A stretch of 54,529 nucleotides of DNA from Brevibacterium senegalense (GCF_000285835.1 NZ_HE978611.1:7989-62517); one strand, 5' to 3'; positions 7,884-16,947 are shown, numbered from the stretch's first letter. Program-made: numbers and translations. The notes: generated by a model from the letters alone, not told the origin.

Positions 7884-8207
7884 TCAGTTTTTTGGAGTGA
7901 GTGCGTCCCTGGCGGTATCAAGCACGGATGCCACGGCGTCGTGGTTGATCGTGTAGCGCACGGTGCGGCCGTGCCGCAGCTCTTGGGCCAGATCGCCGCT
8001 GATGTAACCGAAGGATTCCAGTTCGCGCAGCATCTTCCCGAGTCCGGTGGGGTGGACTCGCTGGCCTCGTTCGTCGAGGGCATCCATGATCTGCCGGTGG
8101 AACATCGGCTCGCTTTGGGAGGCGAGGACGGCGAGGACTCGCAGGCGCTGCTCGCTGCCGGCAAGCTGCCGGAGGCTGGTGATCCAGTCGTCTGAAGAGG
8201 TCGGCAT
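7884..8207 (-). CDS. Winged-helix transcriptional regulator
   Basis: 107 aa. The core SEQRLRVLAVLASQSEPMFHRQIMDALDERGQRVHPTGLGKMLRELESFGYI and the following basic wing (ELRHGRTVRYTIN) fit an ArsR/PadR-type winged helix. No metal-binding cysteines are present, so it is not a classical ArsR metal sensor. AAAGGA lies 5 nt before ATG 8207. It follows the MinD-like gene by 31 bp in the same leftward operon and may control transfer gene expression (inference). Confidence 0.65.
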   Translation of the reverse strand: MPTSSDDWITSLRQLAGSEQRLRVLAVLASQSEPMFHRQIMDALDERGQRVHPTGLGKMLRELESFGYISGDLAQELRHGRTVRYTINHDAVASVLDTARDALTPKN

Positions 8208-8238
8208 CGTCGTCCTTTAGGAGAAGTGTCGGCGGTGG

Positions 8239-9591
8239 TCACAGTGCGTCAATGATCGTAGCCCCCACTTCGAGGTACGCCTGCCGGGTCTGAGGGCTCA
8301 GGTCCTGCAAGCGCACCAGGTCGCCCTTGGCCACGGCGGAATCGAAGGGGACGACGTGAACGGCTCGGCAGAGCGCTCCCAGCGTCTCCACGATCTGATC
8401 ACGGTCGATGGCCTTACTCGTGGTGCCGGTGTCAGTCAGCACCACCACGGCATTGCGCGCCAATTCAGCATACGCACCGTTGTGGGCCTGATGGAGCCAG
8501 GTCAGCGTGCGCTCGGCACGCTTCGCTCCGGTCACGGCCCACCCGGAGGCGACGACGAGCTGCTGCGCGTTCTCAAGGATTCCCTTCATCGCCGGGTGCG
8601 TCACACCTGTGCCACAGTCGGTGAGGGTGATCGGGTAGAACCGGTCCGCGACGTCGCGGACGTTCACGTACTCCTCGGCGGTGAGGGATTCCGACACGTC
8701 GGGGTCTTGCTCACCGGCGATGAGGTGCAGCCGGCCGCTGGTCTGGGTGAACCGGTTGAGGTCGGTGAGGTTGTGAATCTGGTCGGCCTCAATCGCGTGG
8801 ACCAGATCGGTGATGGTGCGGGGGCTGACGGCCTCGACCTGCTCGTGTGAGAGCGCGCGGTCGGCCAGGTCGCCGGCGTCGGGGTTCGCGTCGATGGCCA
8901 GGACGGAATCGGGGCGATGCTCCGCCAGTGTCAGTCCGACACCGAGAGTGGTGCTGGTCTTGGAGATGCCGCCCTTGAGGCACATGAACGTCACGTTGCG
9001 GGTGCCGGTGATCTGCTTCGCGGCGCGCTGGTGCAGCTCGTCCTTGTAGCGCTCGCGCTGGCCGGGGCCGAGGTTCCAGAGACCGCCGGTGAGCTTGTAG
9101 ACGACTGACTGCATGCCCTGTGTCGGGGCGGGGGTGTCCTCGCGCACGAAGCTGCCGCTGCGGGGAGCGCTGGCGGCCGGCTGCTGGGAGGTGGGAGCCG
9201 CACCGAGCAGCTGCGCGGGGTCCTGCCCACCGGCCGGCGACGGCTGCGGCTGCGCCGGCGGCTGGGCCGGCCGCGGCGGAATGGTGACCGGTTCCGAAGC
9301 GGTGACGACCGGGAGCGTCTGCGTGTCCGCGCCTGGCTGCGGTGCCGGCGACTCCTGCACCGGGGTGTCGGCGGCCGCCGGCTCTTCGTGCACGCGGCCA
9401 TCGGCGTGGATGACCAGCTGCGCGCCCTCCGCCTGGGCGGAGGCCGGCCGGCCGGTCTCGCGCGCGTAGTTCGCGACCACGCCGATGGCCTGGTTGCGTC
9501 CCTCGGCCAGTCCGGCTCCGTGGATCTGGACGGTCCGGGTCGGGAGGACCACTGTGCCCTGGCCCTGCTCATCAAGGTTGATCGTGATCAT
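8239..9591 (-). CDS. MinD/ParA-like ATPase in the transfer operon
   Basis: 450 aa. Residues 1-80 form a small alpha/beta domain (ITINLDEQGQGTVVLPTRTV), residues 80-190 are a Pro/Gln/Ala-rich linker, and residues about 200-450 are a deviant Walker-A ATPase: LKGGISKTSTTLGVGL, the aspartate motif LAIDANPDAGDL and LTDCGTG. Compared with plasmid ParA (40989) it is larger and has Ile-Ser in the P-loop where ParA has Val-Gly. Its start overlaps the stop of the upstream membrane protein gene (ATGA), so it is coupled to the transfer operon. It may position the secretion machinery at the membrane rather than segregate DNA (inference). Confidence 0.7.
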   Translation of the reverse strand: MITINLDEQGQGTVVLPTRTVQIHGAGLAEGRNQAIGVVANYARETGRPASAQAEGAQLVIHADGRVHEEPAAADTPVQESPAPQPGADTQTLPVVTASEPVTIPPRPAQPPAQPQPSPAGGQDPAQLLGAAPTSQQPAASAPRSGSFVREDTPAPTQGMQSVVYKLTGGLWNLGPGQRERYKDELHQRAAKQITGTRNVTFMCLKGGISKTSTTLGVGLTLAEHRPDSVLAIDANPDAGDLADRALSHEQVEAVSPRTITDLVHAIEADQIHNLTDLNRFTQTSGRLHLIAGEQDPDVSESLTAEEYVNVRDVADRFYPITLTDCGTGVTHPAMKGILENAQQLVVASGWAVTGAKRAERTLTWLHQAHNGAYAELARNAVVVLTDTGTTSKAIDRDQIVETLGALCRAVHVVPFDSAVAKGDLVRLQDLSPQTRQAYLEVGATIIDAL

Positions 9592-11084
9592 GGTGTCTCC
9601 TTCGAAGGCGTGCGGTCGGCACGGTAGAGGTAGGTCTCATCGACGGTGGTGTGTACGACGTAGGCCGCGTCGTCGCTGACGAGGACGGGGCTGGGATCGT
9701 CGGGGGAGTAGAGCGGGTAGTCCTCGACGCTGGTCTCGTCGCCTGTGACGGTGGCGGTGACTGCGGTGCGGTCCCGGCTGCCGTAGAGCTGCCGGCCGTC
9801 AACGGCAGTGACATCGAGGCCGTCGAGGTCCACGACGGCGGGATCGTCGCCGTAGGAGATGAACACATCTCCGATCACGGCGGTCTGTGCGTCGGGGTCC
9901 GAGCGCAGCACATCGGAATCCGATGGCGGCCGCGCGGTCGCCTCAGCTGCGACCGTGCCGGTCGTCAGGTCGATGAGCGCGAGAGTGGTGTCCGAGGAGC
10001 CGTCCTCGGACCACTGTGCGAGCGCGTGGTCTGCGGTCAGCCCGATCACGTCTTCCGGTGCTCCATCGGCGCCTTCCGGTGTGGCGAGGTCGATGCGCTC
10101 ATGCTCGCCGGTGTCGGGGTTCGTCGTCCAGACAGCCTCATCGGTCAGTGACCGGATCACTCCATCGGCTCCGGCGGCCGCCGGCACGGCTCCTGGTGGG
10201 AGCGTGACGCGGTGGGCCTCGCTGCTCTCCGTGGCCGGCGCGGTGACGGTGTAGTCCCCGAGGTCGATCAGCGGTGCGGTGCCGGCGTAGGTGACCTCGG
10301 CGCGGGCGTCGAGGTCGACGGAGACTGGCGCGACGGTGCCGTCTGTGTCATCGAGGGGCCAGAGCGTCAGCGACTGGCTGGACGCGGCCGCGAGGACGGG
10401 CCGGCCCTGCCACGTCGTTTCGTGCACGTCCGTGAGGTCGGTGGGTGCGCTGCTGCCGACCCATTGCGGCTCGCCGCGGTCCGGGTCGAGGATCGTGAGG
10501 GTACGCGCCTCCGTGATGGTCAGGAGGCGACCGTCGCTCAGCTCGCGCACGACTGCCTTGTCGTCGACCTGGGCGCTCCAGGCGGCGGTGCTGCTGAATG
10601 CCGGGGGCAGTCCCACTGGAATGTCGGTGCCGGCCCCGGCCGGTGGGGGAGGGGTCGTCTCCACGGCGACTGGTTCCTCGTCTCCGAGGGCGTGTCCGAG
10701 GACGAAGGCTCCACCTCCGATCACGAGGACACCGGTGAGGCCGGCGGCGACGAGGATGAGTGCCCGCTTCTTCCGGCTGGGCTTGACCGGCTCGTCCGGC
10801 ACGGTGGTGTCGTACACCTCGCCGGTGGTGCGGACGACGAAATCGACCGACCGGCCATCACTCAGGTGCGCGCGCACGCGCACGGCCTCATGCCCCTGCT
10901 CGGCTGCCTTCTGGGCTGCGGCATCGGTGGCCGCGCGGTGGCGGTCGGACTCGCCGTGGGCAGGCTCGATCGGCACACCGTCGAGGGTGTCACCGGCGTC
11001 AGTCTGACGTATGGTGAACACTGGGAACGGCGGGACTGCTGCGGGGTCGAACCCGCCATTCATCTCACTCCGTGAACTGCTCAT
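9588..11084 (-). CDS. Membrane-anchored transfer protein with large extracellular domain
   Basis: About 498 aa. Cytoplasmic residues 1-115 contain a small domain (VRVRAHLSDGRSVDFVVRTTGEVYD), followed by a basic stop-transfer stretch PSRKKR and one membrane segment (ALILVAAGLTGVLVIGGGAF). The remaining ~350 residues are outside, rich in beta strands and repeated W/G/D turns (for example TLTILDPDRGEPQWVG), as in a beta-propeller. ATG 11084 has AGGAG 4 nt upstream and follows the previous stop directly; ATG 11063 is an alternative. Neighbours suggest a cell-envelope part of the conjugation machine. Exact role unknown. Confidence 0.6.
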   Translation of the reverse strand: MSSSRSEMNGGFDPAAVPPFPVFTIRQTDAGDTLDGVPIEPAHGESDRHRAATDAAAQKAAEQGHEAVRVRAHLSDGRSVDFVVRTTGEVYDTTVPDEPVKPSRKKRALILVAAGLTGVLVIGGGAFVLGHALGDEEPVAVETTPPPPAGAGTDIPVGLPPAFSSTAAWSAQVDDKAVVRELSDGRLLTITEARTLTILDPDRGEPQWVGSSAPTDLTDVHETTWQGRPVLAAASSQSLTLWPLDDTDGTVAPVSVDLDARAEVTYAGTAPLIDLGDYTVTAPATESSEAHRVTLPPGAVPAAAGADGVIRSLTDEAVWTTNPDTGEHERIDLATPEGADGAPEDVIGLTADHALAQWSEDGSSDTTLALIDLTTGTVAAEATARPPSDSDVLRSDPDAQTAVIGDVFISYGDDPAVVDLDGLDVTAVDGRQLYGSRDRTAVTATVTGDETSVEDYPLYSPDDPSPVLVSDDAAYVVHTTVDETYLYRADRTPSKETP

Positions 11085-11085
11085 C

Positions 11086-12702
11086 TCACTCCTTGACACC
11101 GTAGAACTCCCAGTGCCACGCCTCGGCGTTCTTCTGTCCCTGCTGCGCCCAGTCGGGATGCTTCCACCCGTAGCGGCCTGCGTTCTCACGCATCCACTCG
11201 TGCTGCGGGGTTCCGAACTGGTTGATCCCAGTGCCGAAGTCCACAGCCAGCGCCCACCCGTGGTTCGAGGTGCCAGGCTTCGCGGCCATGCCGTCAGGTT
11301 TCGTCTCGTAGAGGTATTCCTGCTCGGCATAGGTCCGGTAGGCATCGGTGATGCCCAGGTCGGTGCCGAACTCGTCTCGGAATGCATTGTTCATCTCGAT
11401 GAGCTGATCGACTGCATCAGCGCGCAGGGACTCGTCGGAGGCCCACGGGATCGTCTTCAGTGCATCGTCGGGGATGCGGCCGTTCTCGTGTCCGCCCCAG
11501 GGGCCTGGCTCGTTCTCGCCGGGGGGTACGTTGCCTCCGCCGCCGTCTTCCTCGCACTCCGGCGGCTGGCCGCCGCCTCCGCCGTCCAGCAGTGAGGGCG
11601 CGTCGTCGGCGTCGCGGGGATCGCCGGTGGCCTCCTGCTCGAAGGAGATGTGCGGGTGGTCGAGGTGGTTCTGGGTATCGCTGCCGCGATCCTCCATGTC
11701 GCGCCAGCCCTCATCGGGCCGGTCGACGTTGTAGATCCTCTGGTACCAGATCACATACTTCACGTTCAGGTGCTCGGCGTTGTCGATGGCGTACTGCGCG
11801 ATCGCGTCGCCGGCGGACTTCCCTTCGTCGGTGAGGGGGACCATGAAGTCGACGGCGAGGCCGGCAGGGTGGCCGTTCGGGTCGCGGCTGCCGCCTTCGC
11901 GGTAGCCGCCGATGTCGCCGGGGCTGTGATCGGTGACGGTCGCGATGACCGTCGTGGCTTCCAGTACATGCGGCTTGACCGGTCCGAGGCTCTTCTCGAG
12001 CTGGTCGTAGATCGAGTCGTCGTAGTTCCCCTGCGCGGTCGTGGACACGCTGCCCGGCGCGTCGAGGCCGCCCTGGCCGGCGGCGTGCAGGGTCGTCGCC
12101 GTGTCTCCTCCGCCCTGTGCGAGGGGAACGTCCTTGAGCGCGTCCACGATGTCGCGGGCGACGGCCTCGAACTCCTCGTAGTGGTACGGGTCCGCATTGC
12201 GCTGAACCTTGTTAATCGCGAGCGTCAGTTCCATGTCCTCCCACCCGTCGATGTCGACGAGGCCGGGGGCCTCGGCGTGGTCGCCGGTGCCGAAGAAGCC
12301 GGTCGCAGCGGTGTAGGGGTCCATGCGCTCTTCGAGAGTGCCCCATCCTTGTGCGCGCTGCTGGAACACGCCTCGACTGTCAGGGCCGGCATCGTCGCCG
12401 TAGTCGATGTTCGTCAGTGCGCTCTCGCCAATGCCGGCCATGACGCCGATGACCTGTGCCCGTTCAGACAGGTCGGCGTCGGCGGCGGCGTTCATGATGA
12501 GCGCGGCGATGCGCAACTGGTCCTTGCCGTAGGGGCCGACGCTGTCGACGGGTATGTCGTCCGGGTCGACCTGCTTGCCGCTCTCGGAGTCGTCTCCGCC
12601 GGCGTGGGCCGGATCGCACGCACCGCCGGCGGTGGCGATCAGAATCACCAGGAGCGGCACCAGGAGGATGAGAACGGCTACACCCGCGACCGACTTGCCC
12701 AT
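11086..12702 (-). CDS. Three-domain cell-wall hydrolase of the conjugation system
   Basis: 538 aa, N-terminal membrane segment (VAVLILLVPLLVILIATAGG). Residues about 65-175 are lysozyme/transglycosylase-like (GIGESALTN, RGVFQQR, WGTLEERMDP). A middle region (about 230-360) resembles the domain C-terminal to such lysozymes (GYREGGSRDPNGHPAGLAVDF, HLDHPHISFE). The C-terminus is an M15 D,D-carboxypeptidase (VanY-like) with SNHGWALAVD and WHWEF supplying the zinc ligands. Such enzymes open peptidoglycan locally for the secretion channel. It is coupled to the lipoprotein gene upstream (start and stop overlap at 12702) and to the membrane protein downstream. Confidence 0.8.
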   Translation of the reverse strand: MGKSVAGVAVLILLVPLLVILIATAGGACDPAHAGGDDSESGKQVDPDDIPVDSVGPYGKDQLRIAALIMNAAADADLSERAQVIGVMAGIGESALTNIDYGDDAGPDSRGVFQQRAQGWGTLEERMDPYTAATGFFGTGDHAEAPGLVDIDGWEDMELTLAINKVQRNADPYHYEEFEAVARDIVDALKDVPLAQGGGDTATTLHAAGQGGLDAPGSVSTTAQGNYDDSIYDQLEKSLGPVKPHVLEATTVIATVTDHSPGDIGGYREGGSRDPNGHPAGLAVDFMVPLTDEGKSAGDAIAQYAIDNAEHLNVKYVIWYQRIYNVDRPDEGWRDMEDRGSDTQNHLDHPHISFEQEATGDPRDADDAPSLLDGGGGGQPPECEEDGGGGNVPPGENEPGPWGGHENGRIPDDALKTIPWASDESLRADAVDQLIEMNNAFRDEFGTDLGITDAYRTYAEQEYLYETKPDGMAAKPGTSNHGWALAVDFGTGINQFGTPQHEWMRENAGRYGWKHPDWAQQGQKNAEAWHWEFYGVKE

Positions 12703-13244
12703 CAGCCGCCGTCCGAGGGGAAGCGGAAGCGGTCGACCGACCAGTCATGTCCAGCTTCTTCCACGATGAGCTCCACCTGGACGTCACCGGCGGTGGTCGG
12801 CACGGCGATGGTGATAGCCCCGCCACCCTCGTGGCGCACGACCGAGGGGTCGCCGGTGACCTCCACGTCGGGGATAACTGTGGGGTCCACGGTCTCGTAG
12901 GCGACCTGGCCCTGTCGGCTCAGCATGGGCTGCAGGTCATCGAACCACTCGTCTGCGTCCTTGTCGGTGGCGTAGTACGCCTCCAGGGCGGCCACGGCGC
13001 TGTCCATCGCCTGCTGCTGTCGTTCGGCGCTGGGAGTGCGGGGGCCTGACGTGTCTTCAGGGATTCCCTCATAGTCCCCGAGGTACTGCGACTCAGGATC
13101 ATCCGTGGCGATCGCAGACGTCGGCGCAGGTGGCGGGTCTGTCACATCTGAGCTGTTATTCACGTCACCGCACCCGTTTAGGCTGATGCCGGTCAACAGT
13201 AGGCCGGCAACGATCACGGCGCGCTGCAGATGATGGCGACTCAT
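12702..13244 (-). CDS. Conjugation-associated lipoprotein
   Basis: 180 aa. Signal peptide AVIVAGLLLTGISLNGC with lipobox LNGC (Cys25). After a Ser/Pro/Asp-rich linker, residues about 70-180 look like an NTF2-like domain (AALEAYYATDKDADEWFDDLQPML ... VQVELIVEEAGHDWSVDRFRF), the fold common in extracellular components of Gram-positive conjugation systems. First gene of the leftward transfer operon, divergent from the rightward secretion operon. Probable outward-facing channel component. Confidence 0.65.
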   Translation of the reverse strand: MSRHHLQRAVIVAGLLLTGISLNGCGDVNNSSDVTDPPPAPTSAIATDDPESQYLGDYEGIPEDTSGPRTPSAERQQQAMDSAVAALEAYYATDKDADEWFDDLQPMLSRQGQVAYETVDPTVIPDVEVTGDPSVVRHEGGGAITIAVPTTAGDVQVELIVEEAGHDWSVDRFRFPSDGG

Positions 13245-13403
13245 GGTGCCGAGCGTAGAGGCGACACCGCAGCAGAGTCAAGTGCGCGCGACGCGCATTG
13301 ACGGCAAACAGATTGCCAATTCGCTAATTGCAATGACAGCGATTGACAGCCGCGTGTGCAGCGGTGAGACTGGGTGTGTGTTCACGCAGGCGAAGGGAGT
13401 GGG
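13245..13403. promoter_or_regulatory. Divergent promoter region of the two transfer operons
   Basis: Intergenic region between the leftward lipoprotein operon and the rightward secretion operon. A TTGACA hexamer is at 13343-13348, with only a weak -10 candidate about 17 nt later. The stretch 13300-13335 is AT-rich with short inverted repeats (GGCAA/TTGCC; AATT-containing), fitting repressor binding. No gene seen. Confidence 0.4.
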
Positions 13404-14054
13404 ATGAGCGTCAACCCGTTCGTGCCCGTTGAGGAAGCGGCACCACCGGAGGAGGTGGAGCTGCGCGATGCCGTGTTCGGTGATCGCACTGTTCTCGATG
13501 GACCCCCTTCGCCTGCGACAGCTCCGCCTGTCGCAGGCGAAGTTGTTGAATGGCCGCTCGTGGAGGCTGCCACCTCGTCTGGACTCATGGTGATGGGTCT
13601 GCACGGGGGAGCGGGCACAAGCCTGGTCACCTCACTGCTCGCGCACGTCGAGCACAGGGAGATGCCGTGGGAGGCCCACGACGTGGGAACCGCCTGGCCG
13701 GTCGCCGGCGGCTGGGCGCGACCGCGGCCGCCGCTGAACGTAGTGGCGGTCTATCGGCCACACCGCGCCGGCGTCGAGGCCGCCGAGCGGTTCGCCCGCA
13801 CGTGGGCGAAGAGCGCACTTCCGGACTCCCAGCTCCTGGGCATCGTGGCCGTCGATGACGGTCCGAAACTGCTGGAGGCCCAGAAGCAGGCTGTGCGCAG
13901 AATCGCTCGCATGACACCGCATGGGTGGCATGTGCCCTGGAATGAAGAGTGGCGCGTGGCTGAGCCAGCCTTCGACGCGGTTCCGCGTCGGATTCGTAAG
14001 ACCCTGCGTTCCATCCGTAAGACGGTAGAAGAAGAAGGAGTTCACAATGACTGA
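13404..14054 (+). CDS. DUF6668-like transfer operon protein
   Basis: 216 aa. Central segment SGLMVMGLHGGAGTSLVTSLLAHV is a P-loop-like glycine turn lacking the Walker lysine, followed by HREMPWEAHDVGTAWPV. The second half has NVVAVYRPHRAGVEAAERFARTWA and LLGIVAVDDGPKLL. This matches the DUF6668 family found in actinobacterial conjugation loci; function not established. ATG 13404 is preferred because GGGAG lies 5 nt upstream. First gene of the rightward operon; its stop overlaps the next start. Confidence 0.6.
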   Translation: MSVNPFVPVEEAAPPEEVELRDAVFGDRTVLDGPPSPATAPPVAGEVVEWPLVEAATSSGLMVMGLHGGAGTSLVTSLLAHVEHREMPWEAHDVGTAWPVAGGWARPRPPLNVVAVYRPHRAGVEAAERFARTWAKSALPDSQLLGIVAVDDGPKLLEAQKQAVRRIARMTPHGWHVPWNEEWRVAEPAFDAVPRRIRKTLRSIRKTVEEEGVHND

Positions 14055-14385
14055 GAAGACCGCATTCTCTGGGCGGCGCGTCTGGCTGGTGGCCGCGGGA
14101 GTCCTCGCGGCCGTGCTGGTGCTGCTGATGCCTGAGTCGGCATTGGCTCTGCCGGACCTCGATCCGGAGCAGCCTCCGGGCACGGAGGGCTTCACGACGG
14201 TCCTGAACTGGATCGTGTGGGGTGTGATCATCCTCGGGCTGGCCGGGTTCCTGTGCTCGGCCGGCTACCTGGCGTTCGCATCGTTCACCGGTCGGGAGAT
14301 TCAGGGCTTCAAGGGCCTGATCATCGCGATCATCGTGTGCATCCTCGCATCGGCTGCAGGCGCGATCGTCGCCGTGTTCATCTGA
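14047..14385 (+). CDS. Pilin-like small membrane protein (VirB2/TrbC type)
   Basis: 112 aa. Signal peptide with basic start, hydrophobic core and ALA-type cleavage site near residue 37, then a short polar part (LPDLDPEQPP) and two hydrophobic segments (VLNWIVWGVIILGLAGFLCSA; LIIAIIVCILASAAGAIVAVF) separated by a short basic loop (FTGREIQGFKG). This layout is that of VirB2/TrbC pilins, although Gram-positive systems may use it as a channel subunit rather than a pilus. Located at the start of the rightward secretion operon. Confidence 0.65.
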   Translation: MTEKTAFSGRRVWLVAAGVLAAVLVLLMPESALALPDLDPEQPPGTEGFTTVLNWIVWGVIILGLAGFLCSAGYLAFASFTGREIQGFKGLIIAIIVCILASAAGAIVAVFI

Positions 14386-14416
14386 TTCGACTAGCAGCGG
14401 CAGGAAGGTTCGAGCA

Positions 14417-15133
14417 ATGGCAGAGACCGAAGGCAAGAGCCCGTTCAACGTGTGGTGGGTGGCAGCAGGTGGATTCCTCGTGCTGGTCATAGTCGGTGCG
14501 GTGGTACTGGGATTCCAGCTCGGCCGGTCGGGTGGCGATGAGACGACCACGGCCGAGACCGCTCCGGCGGAAGCTCCGGGCACGCAACCGGATGCCGGCG
14601 CGGGCGATACGGAAGCGACGGGCGGACAGGACCGCGAGTGCGGCACGTTGTCGGACAACCAGGACTACCCAACCGAGGCTCCGCCGACCGAATGGGAGAC
14701 CTACGCGTCCTCGTCGATGACCGTGCCTGTCTCCGATGAGTATGGTCCGCTCAAGCGTGACGGGTCGCTGTGGGAGTGCTACGCGCACTCACCCACGGGA
14801 GCCGTCTACGCAGGACTCGGCCTCATTGCATCGTTCAGCATTGGAGGAGAGTACGAAGCTGCAGTCGACTCCCCCCAGGCCGAGGCCGCACTTGAGGATC
14901 AGGCCGCGGAGGCCGGGGCGAGCTTCCCGTCGTTCTCGGGGTACCGGATCGACGAGTACAGCGATGAAGCCGCCCGGATCACCTACTACGGGCAACAGGA
15001 CGAGTACACCGTCGGGATCGCGTTCTCGCTGAAGTGGGACGAGGAAGCCGACGATTGGCGACTGGATTGGTCTCGGCCGGACGGCTTCGAAGAGAGCCCG
15101 TCCGCAGATCAGTTCGTGATGTGGGAGCGCTGA
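14417..15133 (+). CDS. Single-pass transfer protein with extracellular domain
   Basis: 238 aa. One membrane segment near the N-terminus (WWVAAGGFLVLVIVGAVVLGFQ) with a short cytoplasmic part, then a Thr/Ala/Glu-rich linker and an extracellular domain with two cysteines (ECGTLS and WECYAHS) and a C-terminal WRLDWSRPDGFEE. Related proteins are found between the pilin-like and VirB6-like genes in actinobacterial conjugation loci. Probable surface-exposed channel component; specific function unknown. ATG 14417 preceded by GGAAGG. Confidence 0.6.
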   Translation: MAETEGKSPFNVWWVAAGGFLVLVIVGAVVLGFQLGRSGGDETTTAETAPAEAPGTQPDAGAGDTEATGGQDRECGTLSDNQDYPTEAPPTEWETYASSSMTVPVSDEYGPLKRDGSLWECYAHSPTGAVYAGLGLIASFSIGGEYEAAVDSPQAEAALEDQAAEAGASFPSFSGYRIDEYSDEAARITYYGQQDEYTVGIAFSLKWDEEADDWRLDWSRPDGFEESPSADQFVMWER

Positions 15134-15136
15134 CAC

Positions 15137-16621
15137 ATGAGCAGCAGTGGCGGCGATTGCAAGTGGTACCAAGCCGGATGCAAGATCGGCCAGGCTGCCT
15201 CTGACGGCGTGGCCGCCATCGCTCACGACCTGCTGGAGAAGGCAGGCAGCGTTCTCGAGTGGCTGTCGACGCGCTGGTTGCACTGGTCCCCCGGTATCGA
15301 CACTGAGTCAAATGCCGTGGCGCAGATTCAAGAGAATCTGTGGTGGTTCACCGGCATGATCGCGATTCTGGGCATTCTGCTCGCGTTGGGCCGGATGGTG
15401 CTCAGCAACGACTTCAAGACATTGATCGGCGCGGCAAAGCCCATCGTGAACTTGATCATCGTCACCGGAACCTACGCCGCCGGCATTCGCTACCTCGATG
15501 AAGCAACCCATGCACTGGCGGTATGGATGTTCGAGGAGATCGAAGCTAACCAGGACCAGTCCGTGGGGATGGACGTCCTCGCCACCATGATTGTGATGAA
15601 TCCACAAGCCGTAAGCTCAGCAATCGGTGGAGCCCTCATCGTAGGGCTGCTGGCGATTGTCGGTTCAGCCGTGCTGTTCGGTTTCATGATCTTCCGGGAC
15701 GTGGTGCTGCTGATCATGCTGGCCTTCATCCCCACGCTTGCGGCGGCGACCGGAACCGAAACAGGGGATCAGGCATTCAAGAAGGCCAACGGCTGGCTCC
15801 TCGCCCTGTTGCTGTTCAAGCCGGTCGCGGCGGTGATCCTCGCCCTGGGAATCACCCTGATGAAGGACAACACGGACATCAACGGGTCCGGCGAGGGCGA
15901 TCTGATGCGGCCTCTCGCGGGGATTCTCATCGTATGCCTGGCGTCCCTCGCACTCCCGGCCCTCATCAAGTTCATTGTGCCCGCGGCCGCGGCCGGGTCT
16001 GGCGCATTTTCGGGTGGAGCTGCGCTAGCTGGCGTGGCCACGGTTGCTGGCGGAGCTGCCGTCGTGGCCGCCACAGCTGGCACCGGAGGTGCAGCCGCGG
16101 CCGGCGGTGCCGGTGCTGCCACCACCTCGGGGGCCGCTGGCACCTCGGGTGCAGCGACGACGGGAGCGGGCTCGGCTGGTGGAGCCGCCGGCGGTGAAGC
16201 GGCAGGTGCGGCGCCACCCCCCGGTGGAGACGGCGGGACCGGCGGCGGGACCGGCGGCGGGACCGGCGGACCCTCGGCAAATGGTGCTCCGACCGGCGAT
16301 GCCGGAGAGACCACGGAAGCGACGGGCGACTCAGGCACCGGGACTGCTGGGGCCGGCGCAGAGGGAGCGTCGTCCTCGTCGGGTGATTCGTCAACCGGCG
16401 GCGGGACGGGCGACGGAGGCGGAGACACGACGGCAGATTCAGCAGCAGGTGCCGACCAGTCTGAGAGCAGCACCAACAGCGGTGGGCCTGCCCCGCAACC
16501 GGCCGGCGGTTCAGACGGTGGAGGCATGTCGGCGTCCGACATGGCTGTGATGACGCAGGCGCTGGGGTCGGGTGCTGAGCAGTCGACCAGCGGCCTCGAT
16601 GAGGCTGCGGAAGGGGCGTGA
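15137..16621 (+). CDS. VirB6/TrbL-like polytopic membrane protein
   Basis: 494 aa. After a short cytoplasmic start there are about six hydrophobic segments between residues 65 and 280, including WWFTGMIAILGILLALG, GALIVGLLAIVGSAVLFGFMIF and a long DVVLLIMLAFIPTLAAATG stretch, matching the TrbL/VirB6 channel component. Residues about 290-494 are a low-complexity Gly/Ala/Thr/Ser tail, including a DNA-level tandem repeat of about 12 bp encoding GGGT units near 16228-16270. The membrane half forms part of the translocation channel; the tail is probably cytoplasmic and disordered. Confidence 0.75.
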   Translation: MSSSGGDCKWYQAGCKIGQAASDGVAAIAHDLLEKAGSVLEWLSTRWLHWSPGIDTESNAVAQIQENLWWFTGMIAILGILLALGRMVLSNDFKTLIGAAKPIVNLIIVTGTYAAGIRYLDEATHALAVWMFEEIEANQDQSVGMDVLATMIVMNPQAVSSAIGGALIVGLLAIVGSAVLFGFMIFRDVVLLIMLAFIPTLAAATGTETGDQAFKKANGWLLALLLFKPVAAVILALGITLMKDNTDINGSGEGDLMRPLAGILIVCLASLALPALIKFIVPAAAAGSGAFSGGAALAGVATVAGGAAVVAATAGTGGAAAAGGAGAATTSGAAGTSGAATTGAGSAGGAAGGEAAGAAPPPGGDGGTGGGTGGGTGGPSANGAPTGDAGETTEATGDSGTGTAGAGAEGASSSSGDSSTGGGTGDGGGDTTADSAAGADQSESSTNSGGPAPQPAGGSDGGGMSASDMAVMTQALGSGAEQSTSGLDEAAEGA

Positions 16622-16947
16622 GGGTCGTGTCGATCAGGCAGTGGTTCGCCTCGATGCCCGCTCGGCAGGGTTCGGCCCTGTGGGGGCGCATTGCGGCGGC
16701 AATCGTGCCGGTGGGGCTCAGTGGCGTGTTCATGCTCGGGCTCTCGCCGGAGATGACCACGGTCCTGATGTACCTGCTGTGCGTGCCGCTGGGGGTGTAC
16801 GTGGTGCTGATCGCGTTCTGGCCGGCGATCCGCACGGACATTCAGGAGACGCGGCGGCGCAACGCGGCAGCGGAGGCAGAAGAGGCCGCAGTGAGCAGGG
16901 CGCGGGAGACGCTGGAAGGAGGTGGCCGCGATGAGCAGCAGCACTGA
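16618..16947 (+). CDS. Small two-pass membrane protein of the secretion operon
   Basis: 109 aa with two membrane segments (IAAAIVPVGLSGVFMLGL; VLMYLLCVPLGVYVVLIAF) and a charged C-terminal helix (RRRNAAAEAEEAAVSRARETLEGG). GTG start overlaps the VirB6-like stop (GTGA), and its end overlaps the next gene by 17 nt, so the three genes are translationally coupled. Position and topology fit a VirB3-like partner of the downstream VirB4 system; family not identified with confidence. Confidence 0.6.
   Translation: MRVVSIRQWFASMPARQGSALWGRIAAAIVPVGLSGVFMLGLSPEMTTVLMYLLCVPLGVYVVLIAFWPAIRTDIQETRRRNAAAEAEEAAVSRARETLEGGGRDEQQH

Noticed and set aside
8239..9591. Main plasmid partition ATPase
   Set aside because: P-loop deviates, it has a long extra N-terminal region and no centromere-binding partner gene; the RHH-ParA pair at 40739-41609 fits partition better.
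16040..16600. Separate small genes within the Gly/Ala-rich tail of the VirB6-like protein
   Set aside because: Alternative frames here come from low-complexity GC-rich repeats; the tail is in frame with the membrane domain.
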